Shown here: in pieces, positions 16,629 to 25,622 of the stretch | How positions within the stretch are numbered: the stretch's first letter is position 1 | Layout of the letters: the number at the start of each line of letters is the position of its first letter | Assembly: GCF_034111725.1 (NCBI RefSeq) | Contig: NZ_JAWUWR010000022.1 | Location: forward strand, 1 to 48,154 | Length of the DNA stretch: 48,154 bases | Source of the DNA: Thalassolituus sp034111725 | GTDB lineage: Bacteria > Pseudomonadota > Gammaproteobacteria > Pseudomonadales > Oceanobacteraceae | Direction: 5' to 3' | Notes under the pieces: model-generated | What the model saw: only the letters and a program-made list of their open reading frames with translations | Databases searched by the model: none | What the model was told of the DNA's origin: nothing | Program-made: the position numbers and the translations under genes

Positions 16629-18440
16629 ATGGCAAATTGGTTACGCCTAATTTGGTGCCTACTGCTCTGTTCAACGACATTACTAAGCCACGCGGATAGT
16701 AAGATGTTGCAATCGCAGCCCATATTGGTCGACGCTCTTGAATCGGATTACTCATTATCTTTAGAGCAGGCCATTTTCATGCCTGCTAATGAGTGGCTGC
16801 CGATGGATCCATGCTGTATCAATTTAGGCTTTCATAAGGGAGAGTACTGGTTTAGGGTAAATCTAGAACAAATCACACTGCAGCAAGACTCCACATCATG
16901 GATGCTAGAGATCGACTCTCCTCTGCTTGATTATGTTCAGCTATTTCATTTACGTGAACGCCAAGTCATTTTTGAAGCGAACATCGGTAATGCTTTGCCT
17001 TTTAACGATAGGCTAGTCGACGTTCCCAACTTAGTTGTGCCTCTGCGAGATTTACGTGCGTCAGATCAAGTTTATATCCGAGTAAGTTCAAGTTCAGCTC
17101 TTGAAGTACCGCTGCATTTATTCCATACCGATGAATTCTGGCAGGCCCGTGTCGATCGTGTCGCTATCGCTTCTGCTTTCTACGCCATCATGCTAGCAAT
17201 GATCATCTATAACGCTCTTATATTTCTATTAACACGCGATACGTTATTTTTGCTCTACTCATCAAGCTTATTATCATTTAGCTTCTTAATTGCCAGTATT
17301 TACGGCTGGACTTATAAAATCTTATGGCCAAACCACCCCGTATTTAATGAACATTTTTTAATGATCAGCATTGTTGCAACCTGTATCACATCAACGGCAT
17401 TTAGTATTCGATTTTTGCGTTTGCATGAGGAAGCCCCATCGATTAATAGATTAATAGTTCTACTCAATTGGGTGGCGCTATTAAGTGGCTTCGTTTCTCT
17501 ATTCGCTCCTTATGAAGTTATGATTCGATTCCTGACAGGTCTTGGCATAATCATGAGCAGCCTAGGTATCGGTAGTGGCATTTTATTAGCAATACAACAC
17601 CGTTCAAAAGACTACCTGTTATATTTACTATCTATTTTCTTATTGCTTAATGGCTTTATTCTCTTTGCATTACAAAAATTCGCTGTACTTGATATCAATA
17701 AATATACTGTGCATGCGGTTGAGTTCGGGGTGATATTTCAAGTACTCATCCTCGCGATTAGTTTAGCTGAACGCCATAATCGCGAACGTATCGCGCGCAT
17801 GCAGGCTCAAGAAAAAATCATTTCCTTGCAGCGAGAAGCTAATGATGTTTTGGATAAAAAAGTAAAAGAGCGCACTGAAGATTTAGAACAACTTAATTCA
17901 AAACTACAGGAAGAGACTATTACCGACGCACTAACAAGAGTGCGCAACCGTCGTTATTTCGATCAAAGATTTTTCAGTTTGTACCATGACGCCTTTCGCC
18001 AGCACACATCATTAGCTTTACTTCTGATGGATATTGACCATTTTAAAAAATTTAATGATATTCATGGCCATCATGTTGGCGATTTAGTATTGCAACAAGT
18101 CGCACAAGCAATGCAAGACACCTTAAAGCGCCCGAGTGATACCGTATACCGCTCGGGCGGCGAAGAATTTGCCATACTGCTTCCCTCTACTGATATGAGT
18201 GGTGCGCTTCAAGTTGCAGAGACAGTACGTAGTGCAATTGCCAATTTATCACTGCACCATCAAAATGCAGAGCTTTCAGTAACAATTAGTATTGGCGTGT
18301 GTGCGGATGTACCCCATATTCGCAACCATCAAGATTTCATGTATCAACGAGCCGATAAAGCCTTGTATGCTGCTAAAGCTGCTGGTAGAAACTGTATCCG
18401 TAGCATGACCTTATTTGATCCTGATGATGGCATATCATAA
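16629..18440 (+). CDS. 7TMR-DISM diguanylate cyclase
   Basis: 603 residues. A signal peptide (about 1-23) is followed by a periplasmic 7TMR-DISMED2-like domain (about 30-175), seven membrane helices (about 180-385), a coiled coil (ERTEDLEQLNSKLQEE) and a GGDEF domain. The active-site motif is GGEEF, with the c-di-GMP inhibitory I-site RxxD (RPSD) exactly five residues before it, so it should be an active, product-inhibited cyclase. The DISMED2 domain commonly binds carbohydrate-like ligands. It stands alone on the plus strand, 29 bp upstream of a PEBP-family gene that may be co-transcribed. Confidence 0.93.
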   Translation: MANWLRLIWCLLLCSTTLLSHADSKMLQSQPILVDALESDYSLSLEQAIFMPANEWLPMDPCCINLGFHKGEYWFRVNLEQITLQQDSTSWMLEIDSPLLDYVQLFHLRERQVIFEANIGNALPFNDRLVDVPNLVVPLRDLRASDQVYIRVSSSSALEVPLHLFHTDEFWQARVDRVAIASAFYAIMLAMIIYNALIFLLTRDTLFLLYSSSLLSFSFLIASIYGWTYKILWPNHPVFNEHFLMISIVATCITSTAFSIRFLRLHEEAPSINRLIVLLNWVALLSGFVSLFAPYEVMIRFLTGLGIIMSSLGIGSGILLAIQHRSKDYLLYLLSIFLLLNGFILFALQKFAVLDINKYTVHAVEFGVIFQVLILAISLAERHNRERIARMQAQEKIISLQREANDVLDKKVKERTEDLEQLNSKLQEETITDALTRVRNRRYFDQRFFSLYHDAFRQHTSLALLLMDIDHFKKFNDIHGHHVGDLVLQQVAQAMQDTLKRPSDTVYRSGGEEFAILLPSTDMSGALQVAETVRSAIANLSLHHQNAELSVTISIGVCADVPHIRNHQDFMYQRADKALYAAKAAGRNCIRSMTLFDPDDGIS

Positions 18441-18469
18441 CTCTACCTCCATAAAATAAAGGAGTACTC

Positions 18470-19012
18470 ATGAATTTTAAAGTATTAGCCTTATGTCTAC
18501 TAAGCAGTGCAGCCGCTGCGGATTTTAAAGTTACCAGTAGTGATATTACTGCGGGTGAAATAATGTCGAACGCTCAAGAATTTAAAGGATTTGGTTGCAA
18601 CGGTGACAACCTATCGCCACAGTTAAGCTGGACCTACGGTCCAGAGAATACTAAGAGCTATGCCATTACTGCATACGACCCGGATGCACCGACTGGCAGT
18701 GGATGGTGGCACTGGCTGGTATTTAATATTCCTACCGATGTTCATGAGTTGCCTACTGGTGCAGGAAGCGCCGAAGGTGAAGCGCTACCCGATGGCGCAA
18801 TACAGAGTAGAACAGACTACGGTAGTGTTGGCTTTGGTGGCGCTTGTCCTCCACGCGGCGATCAAGCTCATCGGTATCAATTTACTGTGTTTGCTCTCGA
18901 TACCGATAAGCTAGATTTAGAACCCGATAGCTCAGGCGCTCTAGTGGGCTATTTCCTCAATAGCCACACCCTGCAAAAGACAACCCTTGAGGCTTTATAT
19001 CAACGTCCTTAG
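18470..19012 (+). CDS. YbhB/YbcL-type PEBP (Raf kinase inhibitor-like) protein, exported
   Basis: 180 residues with a signal peptide (MNFKVLALCLLSSAAAA). The phosphatidylethanolamine-binding fold motifs are present: LSPQLSW, then YDPDAPTGSGWWHWL and the HRYQFTVFALD strand. This form also carries the cysteine-containing loop GGACPPRGD. Periplasmic members are common in gammaproteobacteria; their ligand is unknown. A good ribosome site (AAAGGAG) lies just upstream. It ends in TAG, six bases from a convergent gene. Confidence 0.92.
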   Translation: MNFKVLALCLLSSAAAADFKVTSSDITAGEIMSNAQEFKGFGCNGDNLSPQLSWTYGPENTKSYAITAYDPDAPTGSGWWHWLVFNIPTDVHELPTGAGSAEGEALPDGAIQSRTDYGSVGFGGACPPRGDQAHRYQFTVFALDTDKLDLEPDSSGALVGYFLNSHTLQKTTLEALYQRP

Positions 19013-19018
19013 GACGAA

Positions 19019-19396
19019 TTAACTGCCCAGCGCAATCCGCACAATTTCATTCTGATTGCGCAGGGCTTGTTGTTTTGATGGAAATAACTGCACATCATTG
19101 AGCGTAATTAAACACACTCGCCCGTCACTCAAACCAACATAACCGGCGCGATGCTCTTGTATATACGCGTCATTTTGCAACGTTAAACAAAAATCGGCCG
19201 GTATCGCGACTGAACGTACTAAGCCATTTCCTAATGGGTCACCCACCATTCCAGCTCGACTGTAGACAGCAAGCCCATCACTGCTAATCACCAATGCCTG
19301 CCCGCTAATTAACTCTGCCTCATGCGCAGGCACACCCGATGGAAGTCTCACCATCTGGTGGCGTTTAATTAAATCAGAGCTGTTTTCAATAAGCAT
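19019..19396 (-). CDS. Hypothetical protein, 125 aa
   Basis: Not recognised. The sequence is rich in short beta strands (QALVISSDGLAVYS, AGYVGLSDGRVCLITLNDV), with no signal peptide or membrane helix. The pattern suggests a small beta-barrel or a single repeat of a beta domain. It is convergent with the PEBP gene and divergent from the peroxiredoxin gene. Confidence 0.6.
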   Translation of the reverse strand: MLIENSSDLIKRHQMVRLPSGVPAHEAELISGQALVISSDGLAVYSRAGMVGDPLGNGLVRSVAIPADFCLTLQNDAYIQEHRAGYVGLSDGRVCLITLNDVQLFPSKQQALRNQNEIVRIALGS

Positions 19397-19515
19397 ACAT
19401 ACGACCTCAAAAAGTTGGCACTATTATAGGCGTTTACTAACAGGCACTGCACCCGTGTTATCACGTTAAATAGATCTGGTATCTAATCACTTCATGGTAT
19501 GAATAATTTAGCAAT

Positions 19516-19530
19516 CGAAGTAAAACTTCG
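19516..19530. promoter_or_regulatory. Short palindrome upstream of the peroxiredoxin gene
   Basis: CGAAGT-AAA-ACTTCG is a perfect 6-bp inverted repeat, 48 bases before the ATG at 19579. Its position fits an operator. It does not match the OxyR consensus as I know it. Confidence 0.3.
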
Positions 19531-19578
19531 GCCATACTGTGACCACTATCATTTTTTAACTCGTAGACAGGACTGCAT

Positions 19579-20319
19579 ATGTCGAACTTAGTAAATATCG
19601 AAGGACAGCATGTTCCATCCGTTACTTGGGCGGCACGTAGCGATAATGATTGGATCACTATCAATAGCGAAGACCTATTCAAAGGGCGCACAGTCGTAGT
19701 GTTTTCATTACCAGGGGCATTCACGCCAACGTGCTCCAGCACTCATTTGCCGCGCTACAATGAACTCGCCAAAGTATTTGCCCAGAATGGCGTTGATGAA
19801 ATTGTGTGCATCAGTGTTAACGATACCTTCGTGATGAATGCATGGGCAGCTGATCAAGAGTGCGGCAACATTCGTATGATTCCAGACGGCAATGGCGACT
19901 TTACCAAAGGCATGGGCATGCTCGTCGATAAAGCGGATCTTGGATTTGGCCCGCGTAGCTGGCGCTACAGCATGCTCGTACGCGACGGTAATATTGAGAA
20001 AATGTTTATCGAACCACAAAAACCGGGCGATCCGTTCGAGGTATCTGATGCCGATACCATGCTTAATTACATTGATTGCAATGCTGCATTACCCGAATCA
20101 GTAGCGCTTTTTACCAAACCCGGTTGTCCGTTTTGTGCGAAAGCCAAAGAAGATTTACAACAAGCAGGGCTGGAATACGAAGAGATTGTGCTGGGACGTG
20201 ATGCCAGCATAACAGGGCTGCGTGCCGTATCGGGACGAGAAACCGCTCCTCAAGTATTCATCGGAGGAACTCATATTGGTGGCAGTGACGATCTCGAAGC
20301 TTGGTTAGCTAAAAAGTAA
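19579..20319 (+). CDS. Peroxiredoxin 5-glutaredoxin fusion
   Basis: 246 residues joining an AhpE/Prx5-type peroxiredoxin (1-165) to a glutaredoxin (about 172-246). The peroxidatic Cys52 lies in PGAFTPTCSSTHLPRY. The glutaredoxin active site is CPFC (Cys183 and Cys186), with the cis-Pro loop TAPQVFI and GGSDDL for glutathione binding. Fused enzymes of this type (hybrid Prx5, first studied in Haemophilus and Chromatium) reduce peroxides directly with glutathione. It is monocistronic, with a strong terminator directly after it. Confidence 0.96.
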   Translation: MSNLVNIEGQHVPSVTWAARSDNDWITINSEDLFKGRTVVVFSLPGAFTPTCSSTHLPRYNELAKVFAQNGVDEIVCISVNDTFVMNAWAADQECGNIRMIPDGNGDFTKGMGMLVDKADLGFGPRSWRYSMLVRDGNIEKMFIEPQKPGDPFEVSDADTMLNYIDCNAALPESVALFTKPGCPFCAKAKEDLQQAGLEYEEIVLGRDASITGLRAVSGRETAPQVFIGGTHIGGSDDLEAWLAKK

Positions 20320-20324
20320 TAACT

Positions 20325-20358
20325 AGCTGTTTTGGCTCAGTTTTGAGTCAAAACAGCT
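20325..20358. terminator. Bidirectional terminator between converging genes
   Basis: A 15-bp stem (AGCTGTTTTGGCTCA against TGAGTCAAAACAGCT, one G-U) with a 4-base loop lies between the peroxiredoxin gene and the convergent small zinc protein gene, overlapping the latter's last codons. A/T-rich arms serve both directions. Confidence 0.75.
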
Positions 20359-20602
20359 CAATATCACCCATATCACTTGCGCCTCGTCTTTTGCGCTCTC
20401 GCTCATTCGCTTCCGACAAGACCAAATCCTTTAAATCATTAAATTCGCTTTCGTTGAGAGCACCGATATCCAGCGACTGAAATGTCCGCTTTAAAGCAAC
20501 GTGGGCTTGATAACAATATTGATGCGCTGGGCCTTTATTAGGCACAGTTACACCGGTCGTACCAAAGACCAACTTATTGCAAAAAATACAATTGAGGGAC
20601 AT
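20348..20602 (-). CDS. Small zinc-finger-like protein, 84 aa
   Basis: Not firmly assigned. The N-terminus SLNCIFCNK has a CxxC pair, and GPAHQYCYQAH supplies a His and Cys about 20 residues later, so one zinc site is likely (CxxC...HxxC). The rest is a helical tail with a charged stretch (EANERERKRRGA) ending in DIELF. Small proteins with this layout occur across marine gammaproteobacteria as uncharacterised families. It is convergent with the peroxiredoxin gene. Confidence 0.65.
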   Translation of the reverse strand: MSLNCIFCNKLVFGTTGVTVPNKGPAHQYCYQAHVALKRTFQSLDIGALNESEFNDLKDLVLSEANERERKRRGASDMGDIELF

Positions 20603-20622
20603 AACAGTCTTTATCGCACCTA

Positions 20623-20643
20623 ACTGGAGGAGTTACCTCCAGT
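20623..20643. repeat. Inverted repeat upstream of the small zinc protein gene
   Basis: ACTGGAGG-AGTTA-CCTCCAGT, a perfect 8-bp stem, lies about 20 bases upstream of the start at 20602. A second weaker pair ACGAAGA/TCTTCGT spans 20695-20725, just after the end of the giant repeat protein gene. They may be an operator and a weak terminator respectively. Confidence 0.35.
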
Positions 20644-20734
20644 ATAGTTAAGGAATCATACTTTTTTTCGCAGAAACCGATTTCGCCGATATTTACGAAG
20701 AATGAACAAATTAACCACTCTTCGTCAATTCCAA

Positions 20735-23206
20735 CTAGCGACCGTCGGTGTCAAATACTTCCTCAATCCGATTACCAGCATGATCTTCCGCGTACAAAAT
20801 CCAGCGAGTACTATTTGCACGAATCGGACAGGTGACATTAAAGTGACCAATGTAGGATACATAGCCTTCACAGACATCTCCCATTGGGCTTTGCAGCCAC
20901 ACACGTTTTACACCTAGGCCATCGTCATACAGCATACCCGTAAGCGTTGGTTCTTCCTCTAGCCAATGGGCATCCTCCAACACCGGTGGTTCATGATCTG
21001 GATAAGACGAAGCTGACCGTGGATCGGTGCCCTCGGCCAATTCTTCGTTATTCGAATAGCTGTCGCCATCCAAATCAGAATCGCTGTTATCCCCAATACC
21101 GTCGCCATCTAAATCGGCCCATTCCAAGCGATTATCTGGGAACAAATCGCTACCATTGGTCACTCCGTCGCCATCCCGATCGTCATCGATGGCATCAGGT
21201 AAACCATCACCATCTTGGTCTCGAGGACGACTAGCGGCATCATAGGGATCTGTACTCAACCGCACTTCGTAGGTATTGATAATACCATCACCATCAATAT
21301 CGCCGTCTGTGTTGTCACCGACACCATCTTTATCCGTATCAGCCCACTCTTTGCGATCACGAGGGAAACGGTCATCCGTATTGAGGTAACCATCACCGTC
21401 GATATCATCATCCAATTCATCTGGAACGCGATCACCATCAAGGTCTGGTGGCACATGGGAATTGTCCAAGTGCCGATAGCCCAATCTAAGCTCATACTCG
21501 TTAGAAATTAAGTCGCCATCGATATCTAAATCGGTGTTATCGCCAATGCCATCTCCGTCCATATCGTGCCACTCACTGGCATCCATAGGGAAAGCATCTG
21601 CACCATTGAGATGGGTATCACCGTCAATATCATCGTCTAGAACATCGGGAATACGATCACCATCCATATCAGGCGGCACAGAATTAGCGTCAGATGGATC
21701 GGTACCGGCACGCAATTCATAGGCATTGCTAATGCCATCGCCGTCCCGATCAGGATCGGTGTTGTCACCGATACCATCAAGATCGGTATCAAACCATTCG
21801 GTAGGATCTCGCGGGAACATATCCATGACGTTAGATAAAGTGTCGCCGTCCATATCGCTATCAAGGGCATCAGGAATACCATCACCGTCCATATCATCAG
21901 GCTTACTATTAGCATCGTATGGATCGTAACTGAGTGACCGTTCAAACTCGTTGTTAATGCCGTCGTTATCTAAATCTTGATCGCTATTATCACCAATGCC
22001 GTCACCATCAAAATCGAGAGACTCACTTGGATCATAAGGGAAGGCATCATCGTCATTTAATACATCATCATCGTCGATATCGAGATCAACAACGTCAGCT
22101 AACCCATCGCCATCGAGATCGGCAGGCTTACTGTTTGCATCCAGATCATCACTATTTGCCAGCGCTTCGATTTCTTTACTGAAACCGTCATTGTCTCTAT
22201 CAGTATCTAAATTATCGCCAATACCATCGCCATCAGTATCGAGCCACTCAGTGGCATCTTTGGGAAAAGCATCGAGATTATTTTCGGTACCGTCACCATC
22301 AACGTCGGAATCAAAATAATCCGGCATGCCATCACCATCGGTGTCCACGGGACGACTGCTAGCATCCAAGGCATTTGTACCAAGGTGCATTTCTAATACG
22401 TTGGCAATGCCATCGTTATCCGCATCAGCATCTTCGTTATCCGGGATGCCATCACCATCGGTATCTGCCCAAGCAGCCGAGTTATCCGGATAAAGATCTT
22501 TGGCATTGTTGACGCCATCGCCGTCCCGATCTTCATCAAGCATATCGGGAATACCATCACGATCAACATCGCGTGGCACTGAAAACTGATCGTCGGGATC
22601 GGTATTAGCAAGCACTTCCAATTTATTGCTAATGCCATCGCCGTCTTTATCCGGATCGGAATTATCGCCAATACCATCGTGATCCATATCCGTATGCTCA
22701 CTGGCATTGAGAGGAAAGGCATCATCGCTATTTTTATAGCCGTCGTTGTCCATGTCATCGTCGAGCAAATCGGGCCAGCCATCACCGTCGCTATCTTTTG
22801 GACGAGAACGAATGTCGTTGGGGTTATAGCCCAACTTTTCTTCTAAATCATTACGCACGCCATCGCCATCACGATCGAGATCGGAATTATCGCCAACGCC
22901 ATCGCCATCTGTATCTCGATATTCGCTACCATCAAGCGGAAAAGAGTCGCGCTGATTGGGCACGCCATCGTTATCTATATCGTCGTCGATAGCATCCGGA
23001 ATGCCATCATCGTCGGTATCAAACTGGTCTGGAACATCAGGATTGGTTCCGCCCGTCTGCTCCATAAAGTTGGATAAGCCATCGCCATCTCGGTCAGTAT
23101 CGAGATGATCCGGAATGCCATCGCCATCAATATCGTTTAGCGCAGCAAAACTGAGTGAGCTAACCAGCGATAACGAAATTAATAATGTGGAGTAGTAGCT
23201 GCGCAT
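20735..23206 (-). CDS. Giant exported Asp-rich calcium-repeat (thrombospondin type 3-like) protein
   Basis: 823 residues from the ATG at 23206, which has TAAGAG upstream; an in-frame GTG at 23233 would overlap the preceding gene. A signal peptide (ending SFAA) leads into a half repeat and then nine complete 75-residue units, each with four Asp-rich calcium loops. The loops follow patterns such as DTDGDGIPD, DxDNDGV, DTDGDGIGDN and DRDGDGISN. Each unit also carries a proline-aromatic turn (AFPxDxxEW) and a GTDPxDAxS turn. The last 86 residues are non-repetitive and Ig-like, with two cysteines (GDVCEGY, NVTCPI). There is no membrane anchor or LPXTG/PEP-type sorting signal. A calcium-stabilised rod, surface or adhesive, is inferred. 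It is the last gene of the mpl-ubiX operon. Confidence 0.9.
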   Translation of the reverse strand: MRSYYSTLLISLSLVSSLSFAALNDIDGDGIPDHLDTDRDGDGLSNFMEQTGGTNPDVPDQFDTDDDGIPDAIDDDIDNDGVPNQRDSFPLDGSEYRDTDGDGVGDNSDLDRDGDGVRNDLEEKLGYNPNDIRSRPKDSDGDGWPDLLDDDMDNDGYKNSDDAFPLNASEHTDMDHDGIGDNSDPDKDGDGISNKLEVLANTDPDDQFSVPRDVDRDGIPDMLDEDRDGDGVNNAKDLYPDNSAAWADTDGDGIPDNEDADADNDGIANVLEMHLGTNALDASSRPVDTDGDGMPDYFDSDVDGDGTENNLDAFPKDATEWLDTDGDGIGDNLDTDRDNDGFSKEIEALANSDDLDANSKPADLDGDGLADVVDLDIDDDDVLNDDDAFPYDPSESLDFDGDGIGDNSDQDLDNDGINNEFERSLSYDPYDANSKPDDMDGDGIPDALDSDMDGDTLSNVMDMFPRDPTEWFDTDLDGIGDNTDPDRDGDGISNAYELRAGTDPSDANSVPPDMDGDRIPDVLDDDIDGDTHLNGADAFPMDASEWHDMDGDGIGDNTDLDIDGDLISNEYELRLGYRHLDNSHVPPDLDGDRVPDELDDDIDGDGYLNTDDRFPRDRKEWADTDKDGVGDNTDGDIDGDGIINTYEVRLSTDPYDAASRPRDQDGDGLPDAIDDDRDGDGVTNGSDLFPDNRLEWADLDGDGIGDNSDSDLDGDSYSNNEELAEGTDPRSASSYPDHEPPVLEDAHWLEEEPTLTGMLYDDGLGVKRVWLQSPMGDVCEGYVSYIGHFNVTCPIRANSTRWILYAEDHAGNRIEEVFDTDGR
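20996..23020 (-). repeat. Nine tandem 225-bp coding repeats (75 aa each)
   Basis: Residues 72-746, counted from the GTG at 23233, divide into nine units of exactly 75 residues with no insertion or deletion. First residues of the units are DTDDDG, DSDGDG, DVDRDG, DTDGDG, DLDGDG, DMDGDG, DMDGDR, DLDGDR and DQDGDG. The units differ at many positions, so the array is old, but its phase is perfectly kept. Confidence 0.9.
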
Positions 23207-23216
23207 AAGGCTCTTA

Positions 23217-23579
23217 TTATTCTGAAGGTTCACCGACCGTTGGTGTCAAACTGTGCTGACATTGCACACCGCGATTTTTTTCGTCAACTAAAATACCCGC
23301 CACTGCATTACCATTCGTCGGACGCAGTAAGATATAACCATCGACGCAAAAGGCTTCTTTACCCGACATTTTTGGTGATACTTTAATTTCGTGTTCTGGG
23401 CTTAGCGACAATAATTTAAACTCAGAAATTAAAGCCGTATCAGCATCTTTAGGATGTTGAATAAAGCCGTAATATTCGAGAGCCAAAGCCGCTACGATAA
23501 TACCGCCCATAAAACTCAAGACGCACCATTTAGCGATATCTTGCTCTTCTGCTTCAGGGGTACTGTTTTGTTCAGTCAT
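23217..23579 (-). CDS. Small single-pass membrane protein, 120 aa, unknown
   Basis: Not recognised. A short acidic cytoplasmic N-terminus (EAEEQD) is followed by one membrane helix (about 18-37, VLSFMGGIIVAALALEYYGF) and an outside domain of about 80 residues with two cysteines (EAFCVDGYILL and GVQCQHS) that could pair. The start lies eight bases inside the end of ubiX, so it is translationally coupled to it. It precedes the giant repeat protein by 10 bp and may serve that protein's export or anchoring; this is inference from position only. Confidence 0.7.
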   Translation of the reverse strand: MTEQNSTPEAEEQDIAKWCVLSFMGGIIVAALALEYYGFIQHPKDADTALISEFKLLSLSPEHEIKVSPKMSGKEAFCVDGYILLRPTNGNAVAGILVDEKNRGVQCQHSLTPTVGEPSE

Positions 23580-24237
23580 GCTTAGGCTCCGCCGCTTTCG
23601 GCTCTACAACTATGTCTTTTCCCCACGCTGGCATCAGCGTTTGAGGAAGCTCTAATTGGCCAAGAATTCTGGCCACAATAAAATCAATTAAATCGGTTAT
23701 CTGTTTTGGCTCATGATAAAACCCCGGACTCGCAGGTAAAATAACCGCTCCCATACGGGTGAGGTTTAACATATTTTGCAGGTGTATTTCCGAGTACGGC
23801 GTCTCACGCGGCACTAAAATAAGTTTTCTGCGTTCTTTGAGGGCTACATCAGCAGCTCGCTCGATAAGATTGTTACTAGCACCAGTAGCAATAGCGGATA
23901 AGGTTCCAGTACTGCAAGGACAAATAACAACCGGCCCTGGTTGACCAGAGCCAGATGCCCAAGGTGCCATCCAATCTTCGTTGCCAAAGACACGTAAACG
24001 CTCAGCATCAACACCATAGCGCGCATGCAGTGCTGCTGCTGCAGCTTGCGGTTTAGCCGACAAGGTGACTTCCGTTTCAGTGGCCAGAACGAGAAGCGCC
24101 GCTTTCGAAATCATCACATCAACATGACAGTCTGCAGCTAATAAAACTTCTATGAGACGCAAAGCATACAACGAGCCCGAAGCGCCGGTAAGCGCAACAC
24201 AAATACGCTGCCTGCGATTGCCATTCATCGTCGTCAT
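23572..24237 (-). CDS. ubiX: Flavin prenyltransferase UbiX
   Basis: 221 residues. UbiX attaches a dimethylallyl group to FMN, making the prenyl-FMN cofactor of the decarboxylase UbiD in ubiquinone synthesis. The flavodoxin-like N-terminus VALTGASGSLYALRL, the central ATGASNNLIERAADV and the late RETPYSEIHLQNMLNL segment are characteristic. It overlaps the mpl stop by four bases (ATGA). mpl-ubiX neighbours are common in Pseudomonas and relatives. Confidence 0.95.
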   Translation of the reverse strand: MTTMNGNRRQRICVALTGASGSLYALRLIEVLLAADCHVDVMISKAALLVLATETEVTLSAKPQAAAAALHARYGVDAERLRVFGNEDWMAPWASGSGQPGPVVICPCSTGTLSAIATGASNNLIERAADVALKERRKLILVPRETPYSEIHLQNMLNLTRMGAVILPASPGFYHEPKQITDLIDFIVARILGQLELPQTLMPAWGKDIVVEPKAAEPKHD

Positions 24238-25622
24238 TTATATTCACCCACTAGGGCTGCCAAACGTTTTGACACCCCCTGAAAACTACCATTCGACATA
24301 CATACAATCCAATCACCCGGGCGCGCTTCAGCCAATACTGCCGCCACCAGCTCATCAAGATCACTATGCACTTGTGCCGGAATATCACAACGCTCAGCAA
24401 CATCCTCCAGTGACCAGCCCATGTCCGCGGGTTGGTACCAAAACGCCCGATCAGCGCTGCTAACCGACACCGCCAACTGGTCCTTATGGTGTCCACGCTT
24501 CATGGTATTTGAACGCGGCTCTAATATCGCGAATAAGCGTCCGCCATTAGGCTGCCTTGCTCTCTGTTGTGCCTTCGCACCGGCTAGTGTTGTCGCAATT
24601 GCCGTTGGATGATGAGCAAAGTCGTCGTAAACACGAATGGTAGCGTCACCAGAAACACATTCCATCCGACGCTTTACTGACTGAAACTCACCCAGTGCTT
24701 CAGCACTGATATTAGGCGTTACCCCCATATGGCGTGCCGCCACGACAGCCGCCACAGCATTGCGCACATTATGTAACCCGCTTAACGACCAGTTCACCTG
24801 CGCTGCATCTGCACCCTGGTAGATTACAGTAAAGCAGCTGGCATCATCGCTATCTAAACGCCATTGCCATTCACACGTGGCAGCGGCTAGATCCTGGCCT
24901 ATTCGCTCTACTGGCGTCCAACAGCCTTGCTTAAGCACGCGTTCCAAAGCTTCTTCGCCCGCCGGCAATACAATCTGCCCGGAGGCAGGAACGGTACGAA
25001 CAAGATGATGAAACTGACGTTCAATCGCGGCTAAATCGGGAAAAATATCAGCATGATCGTACTCAAGATTATTCATAATTACAGTACGAGGGAGGTAATG
25101 AACGAACTTAGAACGCTTATCGAAAAAAGCCGTATCGTATTCGTCGGCCTCAATCACAAAGAAAGGAGAGTCGCCCAAGCGCGCTGATACACTGAAGTTT
25201 TGTGGCACTCCGCCAATTAAATATCCGGGTTTCATACCCGCATATTCTAAAATCCACGCCAGCATACTGGCCGTTGTTGTTTTGCCGTGAGTACCGGAAA
25301 CGGCGGCAACCCAACGTCCTCGTAACACAAATTCGCCTAACCATTGCGGTCCAGAAGTATAAGGAATCCCCCGATCCAACACATACTCAACCGACGGATT
25401 TCCGCGGGACATGGCATTGCCAACAATAACGAGATCGACATCAGCAGGAATGCCTTCGGGCGCAAAGCCTTCTATCAATTCAATGCCAGCGGCGTGCAAT
25501 TGATCGCTCATTGGCGGGTAAACCCCCGCGTCAGAACCCGAAACGTCATGGCCTAGTGCTTTGGCCAATTGAGCAAGAGACCCCATAAAGGTGCCGCAAA
25601 TGCCCAGAATGTGCAGTCGCAT
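24234..25622 (-). CDS. mpl: UDP-MurNAc:L-Ala-gamma-D-Glu-mDAP ligase (murein recycling)
   Basis: 462 residues. Mpl joins the recycled tripeptide to UDP-MurNAc with ATP, in the cytoplasm. The Mur-ligase P-loop is GTHGKTTT at 110-117, preceded by the Mpl-type start LHILGICGTFMGSLAQLA. Other family segments are IEADEYDTAFFDKRSKFVHY, MNNLEYDHADIF and VYDDFAHHPTAI, which separates Mpl from MurC. It heads a four-gene minus-strand operon with ubiX, the small membrane protein and the calcium-repeat protein. Confidence 0.96.
   Translation of the reverse strand: MRLHILGICGTFMGSLAQLAKALGHDVSGSDAGVYPPMSDQLHAAGIELIEGFAPEGIPADVDLVIVGNAMSRGNPSVEYVLDRGIPYTSGPQWLGEFVLRGRWVAAVSGTHGKTTTASMLAWILEYAGMKPGYLIGGVPQNFSVSARLGDSPFFVIEADEYDTAFFDKRSKFVHYLPRTVIMNNLEYDHADIFPDLAAIERQFHHLVRTVPASGQIVLPAGEEALERVLKQGCWTPVERIGQDLAAATCEWQWRLDSDDASCFTVIYQGADAAQVNWSLSGLHNVRNAVAAVVAARHMGVTPNISAEALGEFQSVKRRMECVSGDATIRVYDDFAHHPTAIATTLAGAKAQQRARQPNGGRLFAILEPRSNTMKRGHHKDQLAVSVSSADRAFWYQPADMGWSLEDVAERCDIPAQVHSDLDELVAAVLAEARPGDWIVCMSNGSFQGVSKRLAALVGEYK

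Noticed and set aside
20947..22992. Several open frames opposite and beside the giant repeat protein gene
   Set aside because: They arise from its low-complexity GAT/GAC-rich repeats on the other strand; products are compositionally odd and have no ribosome sites.
20996..23020. Regular 225-bp periodicity as a possible CRISPR or satellite array
   Set aside because: The period keeps the reading frame, units are diverged at DNA level and encode calcium loops, so it is a coding repeat.
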